A stretch of DNA of 64,000 nucleotides from Cheilinus undulatus (GCF_018320785.1 NC_054877.1:5441030-5505029), one strand, 5' to 3'. Positions 47,889 to 60,009 are shown, counted from the stretch's first letter. Made by a program: numbers and translations. Notes: generated by a model not told the origin, from the letters alone.

Positions 47889-49133
47889 CAGTATATTGCC
47901 AAAAGTATTCACTCACTCATCCAAATAATTGAAATCAGGTGTTCCAATCACTTCCATGGCCACAGGTGTATAAAATCAAACACCTAGGCATGCAGACTGT
48001 TTCTAGTCACATTTGTGACAAAATGGGTCGCTCTCAGGAGCTCAGTGAATTCCAGCATGGTACTGTGATAGGATGCCACCTGTGCACCAAGTCCAGTGGT
48101 GAAATTTCCTCTCTCTTAAATATTCCACAGTCAACTGTCAGTGGTATTATAACAAAGTGGAAGCGATTAGGAACGACAGGAGCTCAGCCACGAAGTGGTA
48201 GGCCATGTAAAATGACAGAGTGGGGTCAGCGGATGCTGGGACGCATAGTGCGCAGAGGTCGCCAACTTTCTGCAGAGTCAATCTCTACAGACCTCCAAAC
48301 TTCATGTGGCCTTCAGATTAGCTCAAGAACAGTGCGTAGAAAGCTTCATGGAATGGGTTTCCATGGATGAGCAGCTGCATCCAAGCCATACATCACCAAG
48401 TGCAAAGCAAACCGCCAGATGCAGTGGTGTAAAGAATGCCGCCACTGGACTTCAGAGCAGTGGAGATGCCTTCTCTGGAGTGATGAATCGCACTTCTCCA
48501 TCTGGCAATCTGATAGATGAGTGGGTTTGGCGGTTACCAGGAGAACGGTACTTGTCTGACTGCATTGTGCCAAGTGTAAAGTTTGGTGAAGGGGGGATTA
48601 TGGTGTGGTGTGGTTTTCAGGAGCTGGGCTTGGCCCCTTAGTTCCAGTGAAAGGAACTGTGAATGCTTCAGCATACCAAGAGATTTTGGACAATTACATG
48701 CTCCCAACTTTGTGGGAACAGTTTGGGGATGGCCCCTTCCTGTTCCAACATGACTGTGCACCAGTGCACAAAGCAAGGTCCATAAAGACATGGGTAAGAG
48801 AGTCTGGTGTGGATGAACTTGACTGGCCTGCACAGAGTCCTGACCTCAACCTGACAGAACACCTTTGGGATGAATTAGAGCAGAGACTGAGAGCCAGGCC
48901 TTCTGGTCCAACATCAGTGTGTGTCCTCACAGATGCGCTTCTGGAAGAATGGTCAAAAATTCCCATAAACACATTCCTAAACCTTGTGGAAAGCCTTCCC
49001 AGAAAAATTGAAGCTGTTATAGCTGCAAAAGGTGGACCGACGTCATATTAAACCCTATGGATTAAGAAGGGGATGTCACTGAAGTTCATATGCGAGTCAA
49101 GGCAGGTGAGCGAATACTTTTCGCAATATAGTG
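47889..49133 (+). mobile_element. Nearly complete Tc1/mariner element, transposase broken
   Basis: Ends CAGTATATTGCCAAAAGTAT and (inverted) CACTATATTGCGAAAAGTAT are flanked by TA on both sides. The transposase is readable along its length. The N-terminal helix-turn-helix part is in 47969-48367. A CGA-to-TGA type stop lies at 48368. The first catalytic block WSDESHF follows. A 2-nt loss near 48523 and a second frameshift near 48620 restore the last frame (48605-49051), which holds QHDCAPVHK and SPDLNLTEHLWDELEQR (second Asp and Glu). All catalytic residues remain, but it has one stop and two frameshifts. A truncated relative of its 5' part forms 41700-41937. Confidence 0.93.
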
Positions 49134-49220
49134 TAGCTTATATTTCCCTGAGCAACCCTCCATACATGGAACTTAGGGAGGTAAGGACCTTTAAAAAAGG
49201 TTCACTGATTCTTCAGTATT

Positions 49221-50000
49221 ACCTCAAATGTCCAGATACAGCGTGTGCGCCGCGCACCGAAGCTCCGTGGGTTTGCTCCGACCGAAAGGCGAGTGATCTT
49301 GCCCACTGGAAGCGAGTCTAGAGTGCTGCGCCACGGCGCGCAGCCCTGATCATCAGGAAGAGATCACGGGAGAACTGCGAGTTCACACAGGAATAGCATG
49401 TGAACAGTGGACTATTTTACCTTTTGGGGTTAATTTATCATCCTTTGTGGTACAAGTCCATGATATTATTGCTTCCTCCATTGAGTGAGTACATTAGGAA
49501 GTCAAAAGGTTCATGTTTGCTTAAAAGATCTGTGGTTTTATGCAAAATTCTTTGGCTAAATTTCCCCAAAACTCAACTTTTTCTCATCAAAGGTGCCACT
49601 GTAGCTCTGTGACCCACTGACCTCTCGGTGAGCCTTTGCTCTCGCTGCAGGATGAGACGTAATGTTGATATAGTCATGATTTGCGGTCGGGAGTCCATGC
49701 ATTGTGTTTTATTTTGGAAGAACCAGATGTTCTACTCTTGTTACTTCCATGGATGGTGCTTTCTGAACGACAGTGAATTTAGGTTTGGCAGCGGCCGGCG
49801 CCGAAATAAACCTGCAGAGTATTTGAAACGAAGCGGAGCGGCGCAGCGTGGCGCTCCAGGCACGCGCCGCTGCTGGTCTGGAGCGCTGGCTATGGAAATG
49901 CTCTGATAGACTAGGGAGGGAGCGAAGTGCTCCACAGTTCAATTCGCCGGCGTTCTGCGGCATGCTGCGGCGCACACGCTGTATATGGAAATTCAGGGTT
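49221..50000. mobile_element. CpG-rich element with 33-bp inverted termini
   Basis: The left end (49221-49253) and the inverted right end (49968-50000) pair with about five mismatches. Both contain ATACAGCGTGTGCGCCGC. The subterminal regions (49240-49350, 49790-49960) are strikingly GC- and CpG-rich, while the centre is AT-rich. No transposase is present. The frames at 49628-49906 and 49709-49975 are products of the GC-rich ends. The superfamily is unclear, possibly hAT or PIF. Confidence 0.7.
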
Positions 50001-50820
50001 AGAGGGAATTAGTACAAGTGGGCCCACTAGAAGGCAGATATTCAGAGGGGCATCAGAAATTCTGCATGCTGAAGTATGGGCATCCTTAGGCATATTCTGA
50101 AATTCCAGGGTTGATGCACTGCAGCCAAAACCTTAGGGTTTGGTTACCCTTTAAATAAAATGTAATTTAAATGACAAATCCATATGGATGACAAAAGTTT
50201 TATTCTTTCAAGAAACCAAAGATTTGGCTCCTACACACATTTAAAATCATCTATGAATAAACAAACTTGAGTGGTGTTAATATTCAGTATTTCTAAGGTT
50301 TAGCAGGTATGACACATCAAATCTTCCCTTTTCTCTCTGGGCTGCTTTCCATTCAGAGGGTGTTTTCCTCTAAAGAGATGTTTTTGATGTCTGCAGAGTG
50401 GGCGCTCTGATTACATTACACATCAGTCAGTAAAATGACTAACACACTGTCAGAGGTAAGAAGATGAAAGGTTTTGCGCTTTTACAGAACAAAAAAAACA
50501 AACTTCTGAGTCCTTGGACACGAAACTAACAAAACCAAGGTAAAAAAAGAAAACATTTAATGTGATGCAGCTGCAGAGATACTTCAGGGCGAGGTGGGAT
50601 TTGAAGATGTTGCCTTGAGCTTCTCTCGCCCGATTTCTTTATTTTCTTTTCTTCATCTTCTTTCTCATCATCTATCATTTACTTTTCCCTAAAACTTTTA
50701 TTCAGTTTTCCCTCTTCAGTCTCTTATGTCCTTGCCAACTAACCATTTCTATTGTCAGATCGGCACTGTAGTAATATTTTATTCCTTTGTTAATCTCTGC
50801 AGCTTCTCTCACTTTGTAAA

Positions 50821-50851
<31 letters not shown>

Positions 50852-51790
50852 AACATTTTTATTTTATCAATATGTCAATTTCTCTTTTAGCCCACCCCGT
50901 TAACAGCTTTATTCATAGTGATGCTTTTTACTGCATTGTCCCTAACGTTTCACACGGTCTTTGCTACTTTTTAAAATCTTTTATTGCAAGTATTTAATTC
51001 TGATTATGAATGACTTAACCAATGTTTGGGCTTTTTAGACTTTAAGACAGTATACATGCTTTTGTGTCCAGTTCAGAGTTTCCAGTGTTTGGCATTTAAC
51101 GATTTTTGGCTGGTTTCACAGGCTGATGTCTGGCAGATAAGAATATTAACAGCCAAAATGTCCATATTGAAATTATGCCAATTACCAAATGAGTAAATAG
51201 TGAATAATTACTTAAATTAAAACATGTTATCAAGAAGATATGTCGCAAGAATCTTTTTATATAAACTCAAAGTAACTTTGCTATGACTCACTTCCTGTGC
51301 AGTGCTCTGGTTTATCTACATCGGCAGCACATGGCTATTACAGGTGTTGAATATTAATGTGAGCAACGTGGATGACATCAAAGAAAGCCCATTTCTGTGG
51401 GAGTTTAGAGCTATTTGAAATTATGCATGGAAATCAGCGGAAGGACTGAGTAAATCATCGCAGGTAATAAAGAAGCTAAAACAAAGGGAACTCATATAGC
51501 TGAGCGACACAAACACCAATGCAGCAGCAGGGACAGGGATGGACCTGGGCCAAGCAGAGAGCGATGTAATGGACTTCACTGAATGGTTAAATGGGCTGAT
51601 GGTGAGGGCACCATCTCACTTCCCCATAGCTGGGTACTCATGCTAGGGGCACGCTGGGTAATCTAGCCTATAGTAGCAGCAGTGTGGGGAAAGCCATTGA
51701 TGGTAGGAGAACTGTACTGATCTATCCACAGTGGACGCCTTTGGCTTTCTTTGGGACTTCTCCAAATGAACCCCAGTGGATGGATTTTAC
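50001..51790. other. No gene seen; T run at 50821-50846
   Basis: Apart from the T run no repeat or coding signature was recognised. Confidence 0.4.
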
Positions 51791-52349
51791 TAACCTGACA
51801 TGCCAAAAGGATTTTCAAACATCCATCTAGAAAACCTTCGCTATGCAGCGTTTGGGAAAAGGCAGAGCCTTTGAAAAAAACTCAGAGAGTGATTGGATGA
51901 ATGTTTTCTGTCCCATCTTTACGAGCCAATCACAGCAACAAAACACGTGATGTAGTTGTTGCTACTGATGTGTGCAGCTACTGAGGAATAAACTCCATAG
52001 GGAACTGCATTAACACGAACCATGTAAGTACTTGACTTTTGTTGTTTTTGAAAAGAAAACAACTCACTGCTGTTCTTTGCTCTTCTTTTAACGAAGAAAT
52101 TTCATCAAGTTCTGATAAAACTGGCGCTTTAGCTGCATCCACGCTAATCTCTTCCGCCATAATTGCACCGGCCTTTTGCTGCCGCTTGTTTACGTCACGA
52201 CTCTGCCGTGCCTAAGCGTACTGCCCCTCGTCGCTGATTGGTCCTGTCACTTTCTAACCAGGCCCAAACGGTTCAGATGGGAGCTTTGCTAGATGGATTC
52301 GCCAGTGAAAAACAAGGAAACAGGCATATCCATCTGCTTTGCAAGGTTA
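51791..52349 (+). mobile_element. 559-bp family element, second full-length copy
   Basis: Same length and same ends as 9680-10238 (TAACCTGACAT at left, GCAAGGTTA at right), with many point differences. The immediate flanks GGATTTTAC and CCACATTTA do not form a duplication. The element either is old or one flank was rearranged. The minus-strand frame at 51978-52160 lies within it. Confidence 0.75.
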
Positions 52350-52770
52350 CCACATTTATTAACTCCATCAAATTCCACCGATATCTACCACCATGTTCTC
52401 CTAAAATGATGCTCATAGGTCAGATCTGTTCTCAGACCTGATACAAACTTCATTCTGTAGCTGTACAAGAATTGAGTTGCTTGACGACAGACATGGAATC
52501 TGGACAATACATCTGTTTTGTAAGGTTAATTTATATGGGCCCTATGTCATGAAGGCTCTTATTAACAGCCAGATACAAAATGTCAACATGTCCATGGAAA
52601 TCAGCCTCAACCAGACTGTGGAAAAACACAATTATATAAAAATGCACCCCCCAAATAAAAAATAAAAATCACCCCATTTAGATAAACATTTCAAGCAGAT
52701 AATACTGTGGTCAAGTAACATATTAGCCTACTCTTACCTGTGAACTCTTATATCAAGCATTAGGCCTGAG

Positions 52771-53815
52771 CAGGAGTGGTTTTAGTGACTTGGAGGCCCC
52801 AGGCAAAGATCAATGTGATCTGAGATCACAGAAGACGAGTGAGAGAGAGAGAGAAACACAGAGACGAGGAACCTGCAAGATTTATTCTGCACTTTTGCTT
52901 CTTATGTAGCTGAAAACCATCAGCTGCTGAGTAAAAACTTCACTTTTTAATGCATGTCTGAGCCCCTAGAGTCGTTCTTCTTCATGTCCACTCTATATGA
53001 ATCCCTCTGACATCGCTGCACGCGTGATGAACTGGCGCATCTCCATGTGTATTTTGGATGCATTTTAGCGCATGGCCAAGATCAAACATGCCGACCTCTC
53101 ATGTCTTGGACAGCCTGTGTGCAGATTAAGATTGAATGTTTAGTTATTGAGTCATTTTAACCGTGAAGAGGGTAATTTCTACCATTTAATGAGAGCTGGA
53201 GTTAAATATGCCACAGGATTTATAAACGATGTCCTGTTTAAACTTAAGTGATCAAGACCATAATTTCACTTCTGGTTGACATAAAATTAAATCATATGTA
53301 AATAGAATTGGTTGATATTAGTTTGGAGATACAGATTTATTATAATTTGGGATTAAATCAGGCTGGAGATTGAATTGAGTCGCTCACCAAAGTGAGATAC
53401 AATGTCCACGTTTGTGAATGAAGGACTATTACACAGAGAAAGTATTTGTTATCCTGAGAGAAGCTGTTTTATTCACACTCAGGGGAAGAAGTTTGGTTTT
53501 ACAGGGCAAAAACCTCTTTATTCAACATTTGTTAAGGCCCTTGTGCAAGAAACCAATTAGAGGTGTGGACAGGAAGAGACTCACTGAGAGAGCAGAGTTG
53601 ATGCTGCAGTTGCACAGCGAAGCTGTGGGCTCTTCTGTGCGTCTTTTTTATGATGTTCCTCCCTGCTCTAAATATTAAACTATGAATAATTTTCTTTGAC
53701 CTGGGGAGTGGCAAAAACAAAAGTGAGCTATAATTGTAGAAAAACAAACCTAGGCAAATTCTTGAGGCCCCCCTTATTGACGAGGCCCCTTTGCCTAATG
53801 GTAAAACCGCCCGTG
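52771..53815. mobile_element. hAT-like non-autonomous element
   Basis: The left end CAGGAGTGGTTTTAGTGAC and inverted right end CACGGGCGGTTTTACCATTA are similar. GGAGGCCCCAGGCAAAG on the left echoes AGGCAAAGGGGCCTC (inverted) on the right. The interior of about 1 kb has no transposase; frames at 53418-53678 and 53532-53990 lack domains. Confidence 0.5.
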
Positions 53816-55042
53816 GGCCGGGGTCAACGCTACAGTTTGGTTGGGCAAAAAGCTGCTCTTTCTTCCTGTGAACGGCCAAGGCTGTAGCCCCTCCTACTTC
53901 CTGCTTATCTTCACACATCAGGTTTCTGCTTTTCTCTAAAAACCTGGAAAGCATACACCCACACACCAAAACGCGGATACTCAAGTCCAAGTTAACACAG
54001 TGACTGAGAGCATTCGCATCAAAAGAGTTTAATGTAATCAGTCTGCTGGGATTTGTCGAGACTGCTAATTATTACATTCTGCTAGTTCAACTTAAAGCTT
54101 GTGAACTTTTTCTATTTTCATTCTCTTTTCTTACTATCTTCCCTTCTTTCTTTAAAAAACAGCAGCGGGCTGATAGCGGGCCTTCAGTCAGAGCTGTGAT
54201 GTTTCTATCAGCAGTCAGACGAGTGAATGAACTTCCTGCTGTGTGTTTCTGAAACCATATCAGCCCTCCTGCTCGACTCCCTGCCCCTTTAACCTCCATC
54301 CTCCTATTTCCTCCTCTCTCTATGGTTTCTGTCGGCCTTTTGTCTCCTCCTGTCGCCCCGTCTCCCTCTGACTCCTTTCAGTCTTTTGTACAGACCACTG
54401 TCACTGGTGGAATCCTCTTTATTCTTCTTTTATCCTCTTTGACTTCTCATTTTGTGCTGCAGAAGAAAGAAAATGGCCGTAATAAGACAGCAGAGTCCCA
54501 TTTTTCACCACTTTGGGGACTCGGCTACTAGATTATCTTCTTTTTGATATCAGGCTTTGGGCTGTTAGATGGGGTTTTAGGTGGTTTCAGTTTGTCAGAA
54601 ATGTTAACACATACACACACAACTTTTATTTTATTTGTTTAGTTTTCAGAGTATTGCATAACATTCATAGATACATAGAAACATATGGATATCTGTATTC
54701 GTTGCTGAACATCTAGGTTACAGAACCCAGTCTTAACCAGATTGATCCATTTTTAATGCAACAGAACCTCAATACTCCTCTTTTTTGTCTTTTAGAACAG
54801 GGATGGGTAAAACCAAAATGGGAAGAAAAAAAATAGATCAAATAAGAAAGAATAAAGTGTTCAGAATTCAGGACTTTTCCAGGGAGATATTCTGGCAATT
54901 TTAAGCTATTACTGTTCAGTCAGATAGAGCAGGCCTAATGCTCTTTTCTATATCCACTGATGGTACAACCTGTGTATTTTGTCAATCAGATGAGTTCCTA
55001 ATTTTTTGCTGTGTCTTTTCCATCAAGGAGACTCATTTTGCC

Positions 55043-55050
<8 letters not shown>
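53816..55050. other. No gene seen
   Basis: Pyrimidine-rich stretches (54290-54440) produce open frames without domains. Nothing recognised. Confidence 0.4.

Positions 55051-55081
<31 letters not shown>
55051..55081. repeat. (AG)n microsatellite
   Basis: About fifteen AG dinucleotides after a short CA run. Confidence 0.95.
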
Positions 55082-55084
<3 letters not shown>

Positions 55085-55140
55085 GAGGACTTGATTGGAT
55101 GAAGGCACCGTTCATCTTTTGAACAGGAAGTTATTCAGCC

Positions 55141-55704
55141 TTGGTGTATTTTTTAAACATGAGCATTACCGTTGACCCAAATGTAGCTGCTGCTATCAAA
55201 TTTGATTCAGGATATACATATGAGATGATACTGGATATGCTCAGGAATAATCACGACTTTTCAATGACAGTCTGCATGCCTAAGACACATTTAAAAGAAG
55301 CTGAGCTGCTGCATAGATGCTGTAAAAATTCTTCACCACCCGAGGTGAGGCATGCCATTTTGACCGAGCTGCAAGGCCCAGGGCAACTGTTCGGTTATTG
55401 GACCATGTGGCAAGTTCTTTAACAAAAACACAATTACGTGTTAAACGTGATGATGTAATGAGGCTGTTGAAGCAACTAAATCCACAGGGAACGCTCTGAG
55501 AACATGCAGGAGGTTTAGACGCACATATCACTCCACAGTGCCAAATTACATATGGCATGTGGATGGCTACGATAACCTGAAACCCTTTGGCTTGTCCCTG
55601 TCGGAAGGATGTATAGATGGCTTTTCAATAATGTGGCTTGTTTGTGGCACAACAAACAACAATCCAACTGTAATCGCTCGCAATTATACTATAATTATAC
55701 ACGC
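55141..55704 (+). pseudogene. Integrase-core (rve-type) transposon ORF relic
   Basis: Plus-strand codons read AAAIKFDSGYTYEMILDML, then RHAILTELQGPGQLFGY. After a frameshift come LRVKRDDVMRLLKQLNPQGT, then PNYIWHVDGYDNLKPFG, CIDGFS and IMWLVCGTTNNNPTVIA. The WHVDGYD and IDGFS blocks correspond to the first part of a retroviral-type integrase catalytic core. The remaining catalytic positions are missing. From about 55704 the frame runs into sequence similar to MITE family M1. At least two frameshifts and a stop are present. The relic resembles an integrase-bearing DNA transposon widespread in teleosts; the class could not be settled. Confidence 0.7.
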
Positions 55705-56038
55705 CATTAGCCTGTCTCTTGACCTTTTGTTGACCTTAGAAGAAGAGACAAAGTCTGTTCAAATCTCTCATTTGTTTGACATACAATATTTAACTGCAAG
55801 AACCATGAATGAGCAAAATGTTTCTCAAAACTGAACTGTAAAATGTATGTTACAGATGTAGCAAGCCAACAGCAGCTGCACTGAACATTGCATCAGTGCA
55901 ACAAATAACTGCAAAATAAACTTCTAAACATAGAAAACAACTATTACAAGCCCTCACACCGGTAAACAATCATTTCAAAAGTTCAAGAAATTTCTATGAG
56001 GGGGCAGTAACTAACATATGACATTTAAACATTAACAT

Positions 56039-56605
56039 TTAAAAACATCCAAATCCCAGAGCATTTTGTATTCTGAAGTCCATGTTCACCTTGAAGACAC
56101 TATATGACTCTAAAAGCGGTAGCGTCAGTGTGTTGGCACAGGTGTTAGCATCTGGAAAAGGAGAATCACTCAAAAACTCAATGCGTGGAGGGGGTGTCAT
56201 GCCTGCTGGTGGTACTGCTGCCAAACCTGTGGCAGACATCAACAGATCTCCCAGGGAACAGGCGTAACTTTGTCAAATTTTTCCAAATCCTGAGATTTAT
56301 AATCATAACAAGTTTAAGGAAAAAATAATATAAGAGCCACGAAAAACCTGTGGAATCGAGGAGATAATCTGCCCAAAAGCCAAGTGTTCTGCCCTCTTTC
56401 TGCCACCAGTTACTTCTGCTGGGCTGAGATCTGGTCTGAACATGCTGTCCATTTCTGAAGCAGTCAGGGCCATGATAGAGTGGCATAGGACTGGGGCCAG
56501 TACTCTGGAAAGCTGCTGCAGTGCTGTAAAAAACTGAAGACTTGCCAGTCCATCTTTGAATCTATCAAGGACAATAATTGGTTTAAAGAATAAACATGAA
56601 CCAGC
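56039..56605 (-). pseudogene. HECT-type E3 ubiquitin ligase C-terminal relic (G2E3-like)
   Basis: Minus-strand codons from 56605 show DRFKDGLASLQFF, then LTASEMDSMFRPDLSP. After a frameshift comes GFWADYLLDS. A non-matching intron-like stretch (about 56240-56350) follows, and then SATGLAAVPPAGMTPPPRIEFL, FPDANTCANTLTLPLLESY and the final MDFRIQNALGFG. The block ANTCANTLTLP holds the Cys expected for thioester formation in the HECT C-lobe. It is frameshifted and lacks the HECT N-lobe. It lies tail-to-tail with the integrase relic, only about 340 bp away. G2E3-like HECT genes are greatly multiplied in teleosts. Confidence 0.7.
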
Positions 56606-56654
56606 ACACATCTAGCAACAATGTATGTAGATGCTCTTACAGACCAGATTATTA

Positions 56655-56985
56655 GTGAAAGATCCTGTAGAGTGAAAATGAATCTGTATTTATGTTTGTT
56701 GTATGACAGGTTACTGTGTTATGAACCCCTAAATCAAATTTCCATGGGTGTGTCTCTTAAATGAGCTGAAGCAACGCGCACTCAGGAGAAATACTACAAA
56801 TACTTTCCTCTCTGGTTTAAAAGATGTTACAATCTGAATGTTGACCTTATGAGTAGAGTGCAGAGAGAAGAGGCAGTCAGTTTTCTGGCTCCGTTCTCTG
56901 TTATGATTCTTTGACTGATCCATAGACCACTGTAGCCGATAGATTTGGCAAATTTACCTCACAATGAACAAAAAACTAACCTGGA
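56655..56985 (+). mobile_element. MITE family M1 copy
   Basis: It is colinear with 15663-16135, starting AGATCCTGTAGAGT and containing ATGAACCCCTAAATCAAATTT and the ATTTGGCAAATTTACCTCACA block. It is diverged and carries internal deletions, and no coding content was found. Confidence 0.6.
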
Positions 56986-56989
56986 AAAC

Positions 56990-57105
56990 CTTTGGTATAT
57001 AGTGTTTGGGATAGGACAGAGCCTTTGAAAACTCAGAGGGTGATTGGATGAACATTCTGTCCGTCATATCTTTACGGGCCAATCAGTGCAACAAAACAGG
57101 ATCAG
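56990..57105 (+). mobile_element. 559-bp family, 5' fragment
   Basis: It starts AACCTGGAAAACC and contains the TCTTTACGGGCCAATCAG block. It breaks off about 115 bp in, some 140 bp before the PIF/Harbinger left end. Confidence 0.6.
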
Positions 57106-57419
57106 GACTCACCGACCAGGGTGATCTTGGTCGGATAAAAGCTTTTTGATCAAACGCTTGACCAATTGAATGAAGGCCGTCAGCCCTATTAAACTTCATA
57201 AACATGTTGTTATCAGAGTATGAACTGCATCGAAATCCTCACATACCCCTTTTTGACTGAGCTGGTGCTAGTGCTAGTTCCAGGCTAGTGCCTGGGTTAG
57301 CACCGGTTCTTTCTGTTTCCACCAACAAAGCACTGGCTCCAGGTGCTAATAACTGGTGCTAAGCAAGCCCCAACTCTTTGCTGGGCCAGAGCACAGCACC
57401 AACTACATCGGGGGCGGGG

Positions 57420-58040
57420 TTATCATTACGCGTTAGGAAAACTGCCATTTTAAAAATTGCAGAGCGAATTGTCTGTTATTTTGTTGGAGTCTCTCTTTCA
57501 AAACCTGAATTAGAGGCAAAACTAAAGCAGCGTTTGTCGGAAGAGGAAACCCTGAAAAGCTCCAGCAGGAGATGGCTGCAGCAGGATACGAGCGGAGCGT
57601 TGAGCAGCTCCTAAATAAACTCAAAAAGTTATGAAAAGGAGTTCAGGGACTAAAAGAGGGAGCTGGGACCCAGCGGCAGTGGTCGACCAAAGAAGAGCCC
57701 TCACTTTGAATTGTTGAATTCAGTACTTGGCGAACGATCGGCCAACAATGCCACTGGGGCTCTGAAGTCTGCCACAGCCACAACGGGGTCCATACTGGTC
57801 GACAACATTCACTTGAAGTTAACTGTGTTTATGAATAAAGAAAACGATTAGTAACAACTAATAAGTTTTGGAATACTTTTATGTAAGAGAAAGGAAGCGA
57901 GATGCTACCGTGGATTTGCTGCAGTATCTTGAGTGGTCCGAGGAACGGTTCATGGAACGGAACCAGCGGGACCAAGACCTGGCCACTGCCATGCTCCACA
58001 ACCTCCAGCTCATGGATGAAAAATCCACGGCCCTGGTTTG
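57420..58040 (+). pseudogene. Harbinger Myb/SANT-like DNA-binding protein relic
   Basis: Codons read EMAAAGYERSVEQLLNKLKKL, then a stop, KEFRD, another stop, and KRELGPSGSGRPKKSPHFEL with LLNSVLGERSANNATGA. A C-terminal EERFMERNQRDQDLATAML block follows near 57935. In this superfamily the Myb-like partner helps the nuclease bind the ends and enter the nucleus. Two in-frame stops and a frameshift disable it. The proline/basic GRPKKSPHF stretch is typical of the linker after the trihelix. Confidence 0.75.
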
Positions 58041-58559
58041 ACTGATAGGGCTCATGGTGCTGGTTCTGGAGAGGCTGGCAAAGACATGACAAGTTTTTGC
58101 CCTTTGTAAAAAAAACAACAACAAAAAAAACCAAACAAACAAACAAAAAAAAAACCTTTGTTGAATTATTTTAATTTTTTGTAAATATGTTTTATATTTA
58201 CATCTATATATTTTTAAGTTTATTTGTAATTTTGTTCATTTGTACTTTGTGTAAATAAAAAGTTATTTGTGATAAAGAATGCATGTTTCGTCTATAATCT
58301 ACACAGACTTTGTTCATTGGTTCAGTGCATACTTCTAAGTAGGCTCAATTTTACAGAAATTCAGTTGCGCTTTTTAATCCACACATTCTTAGTTTCAAAC
58401 ATATCAGCAGCATGTGTGTTTTCTTTTTTTCACACCAAGCTAGATAGATAAACTGCCCTACTGCAGCACATTATTGGATTTGTATTGTTAATTTTGATAA
58501 ATTTTTTGGGAAACGTCAAAAGTTCATGCTATACTTACATAAAAAGTGGGGCATTTAAG

Positions 58560-59272
58560 TAGAAGAATGCAATGGTGATTTTCTCATCTTAAACAATTTA
58601 TTGAAACAAGTCAAACAACAGTGCTGGGTATAAGCCTGTAGTTGTAGGTGTGCTGGGTAGGCTGGGTCACCAATAAGGTGATGTCCAACATCACAGCCAG
58701 AGATGGTCACTTTGTTTTGCTCCAGTAACTGTCCATCACTTAAAATATTCCACAAATGTGACTGACAAAGGACTCATGCGTCATGCACACCTCCAGGAAA
58801 GCCAACACACACATCCCAGAAAAGTCCTTTGCCATCCACAACAGCTTGCAGAACAACTGAATGCCATCCTTTGTGGTTATAATAGTCCCTAGGATATTCT
58901 TCTGGTACAATTATTGGCATGTGGCTGCCATCTATTGCACTCACACACTGTGGGACTCTCCAATGGTTTTGCCCATTTCTATTAACTTAGTTGCATCAGG
59001 AGTCGTGATGTGTACAGGTAGAAGCACCTTGACGACTGCATTAGAAAATTCCTGGACACAGTTGAACACAGTGCTCAGGCTGACTCCAATAAGATGGCTG
59101 ATGGTCCTGTTTTCACTGCCAACTGCGACCCACAAGGTAATTTGTCATTTTTCGCCAGTAGGTCCCTGGACCGATCGCAGACGTGATGGAATGACTCCCA
59201 GGACACATGGAAGTTTTGCACAAACTGTTGCGCGCTGAAATCTGGTACGATTGTGTCCCACCAATAGCGCAA
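58560..59272 (-). pseudogene. HARBI1-like DDE nuclease relic
   Basis: Minus-strand codons show YWWDTIVPDFSAQQFVQNFH and FHHVCDRSRDLL. After a frameshift come NRTISHLIGVSLSTVFNCVQEF and VLLPVHITTPDATKL. After another come CVSAIDGSHMPIIVPEEYP with the first catalytic Asp, KGWHSVVLQAVVDGKGLFWD and VGHHLIGDPAYP with the second. The sequence then stops short of the catalytic Glu. There are at least two frameshifts and one stop, so it is dead. It is the transposase of the surrounding 2.46-kb element and not the domesticated host gene HARBI1. Confidence 0.85.
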
Positions 59273-60009
59273 TCACGGATGTGCCCAGGCAACAGGCAAT
59301 CGCAGCCTCGCAGTCAGCCTTAAGACCATCTGTGTGTTTAATGCGCCATTCTAATTTTCATTTTCTTTGAGGCACTCTGTGGCACTTCATGGTCTCCATA
59401 TAAAGACTCCATGGATGGCACTGATCAGCCTACACAATCAGGCTCTGACCATCTGCACCTGTAAGGGAGCCTACTTCAGTCAAAGCAGGCTGCAGCCAGA
59501 CTAGCCATGCTTCAGCTACCATCATAGTTTATGTTGTTATTCCTTAGTTCTTGTAATAAACAACTTTTGTTAAACTTTGATCGGTTTCTGCTCCCTTGTG
59601 TTGCCTCCCCTGAGCCAGGGTTGTAACAGGGTTATTTGATTAGAACCAACTAAGCACTAGCACCAAACAAGAACCTGGTTCTTTTGATGGAAAAGGGGTA
59701 TAACAGCTCCATCCCATACATCTGATCTTGATATATTGAATGTGCTGACTTTCTTGGGGTCGATTGCCAAATGTGCAATAATTTCAGGTGCCTGAACACC
59801 TGTGTCTCTAGAAAAGGAAAGGAAAAATACTTCAGACTGAATGTGTATTTCTCAACTGACTACTCATACTCTGCATAATGTAATTATGTACAGAATCAGG
59901 CGCTGGTTAATTGTATATAAATGCCTAAATTACTAACAGATTCTTCTGTGGGCAGATCTTTTGTTTCCTTAAGAATAAGATCTTCAACTTTGTCATCCTC
60001 AATGACAAT

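Larger units (their letters stand above)
57245..59700. mobile_element. PIF/Harbinger element with both ORF relics
   Basis: Inverted termini TACCCCTTTT (57245) and AAAAGGGGTA (to 59700) are followed on both sides by a subterminal GGTGCTAGTGC. The element carries the two genes typical of the superfamily, converging. A Myb/SANT-like ORF lies on plus (57420-58040) and the DDE nuclease on minus (58560-59272). Both are damaged. A 3-bp target duplication could not be defined with certainty. Confidence 0.88.

Noticed and set aside
49628..49975. Arg-rich frames as a small basic protein
   Set aside because: They arise from the CpG-rich termini of the inverted-repeat element.
53532..53990. 152-codon minus-strand frame
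   Set aside because: It crosses the right border of a hAT-like element, so it cannot be one ancestral gene; no domain.
58560..59272. Domesticated host gene HARBI1
   Set aside because: The frame is broken, it sits between Harbinger termini next to a Myb-like relic, and it lacks the final catalytic block.
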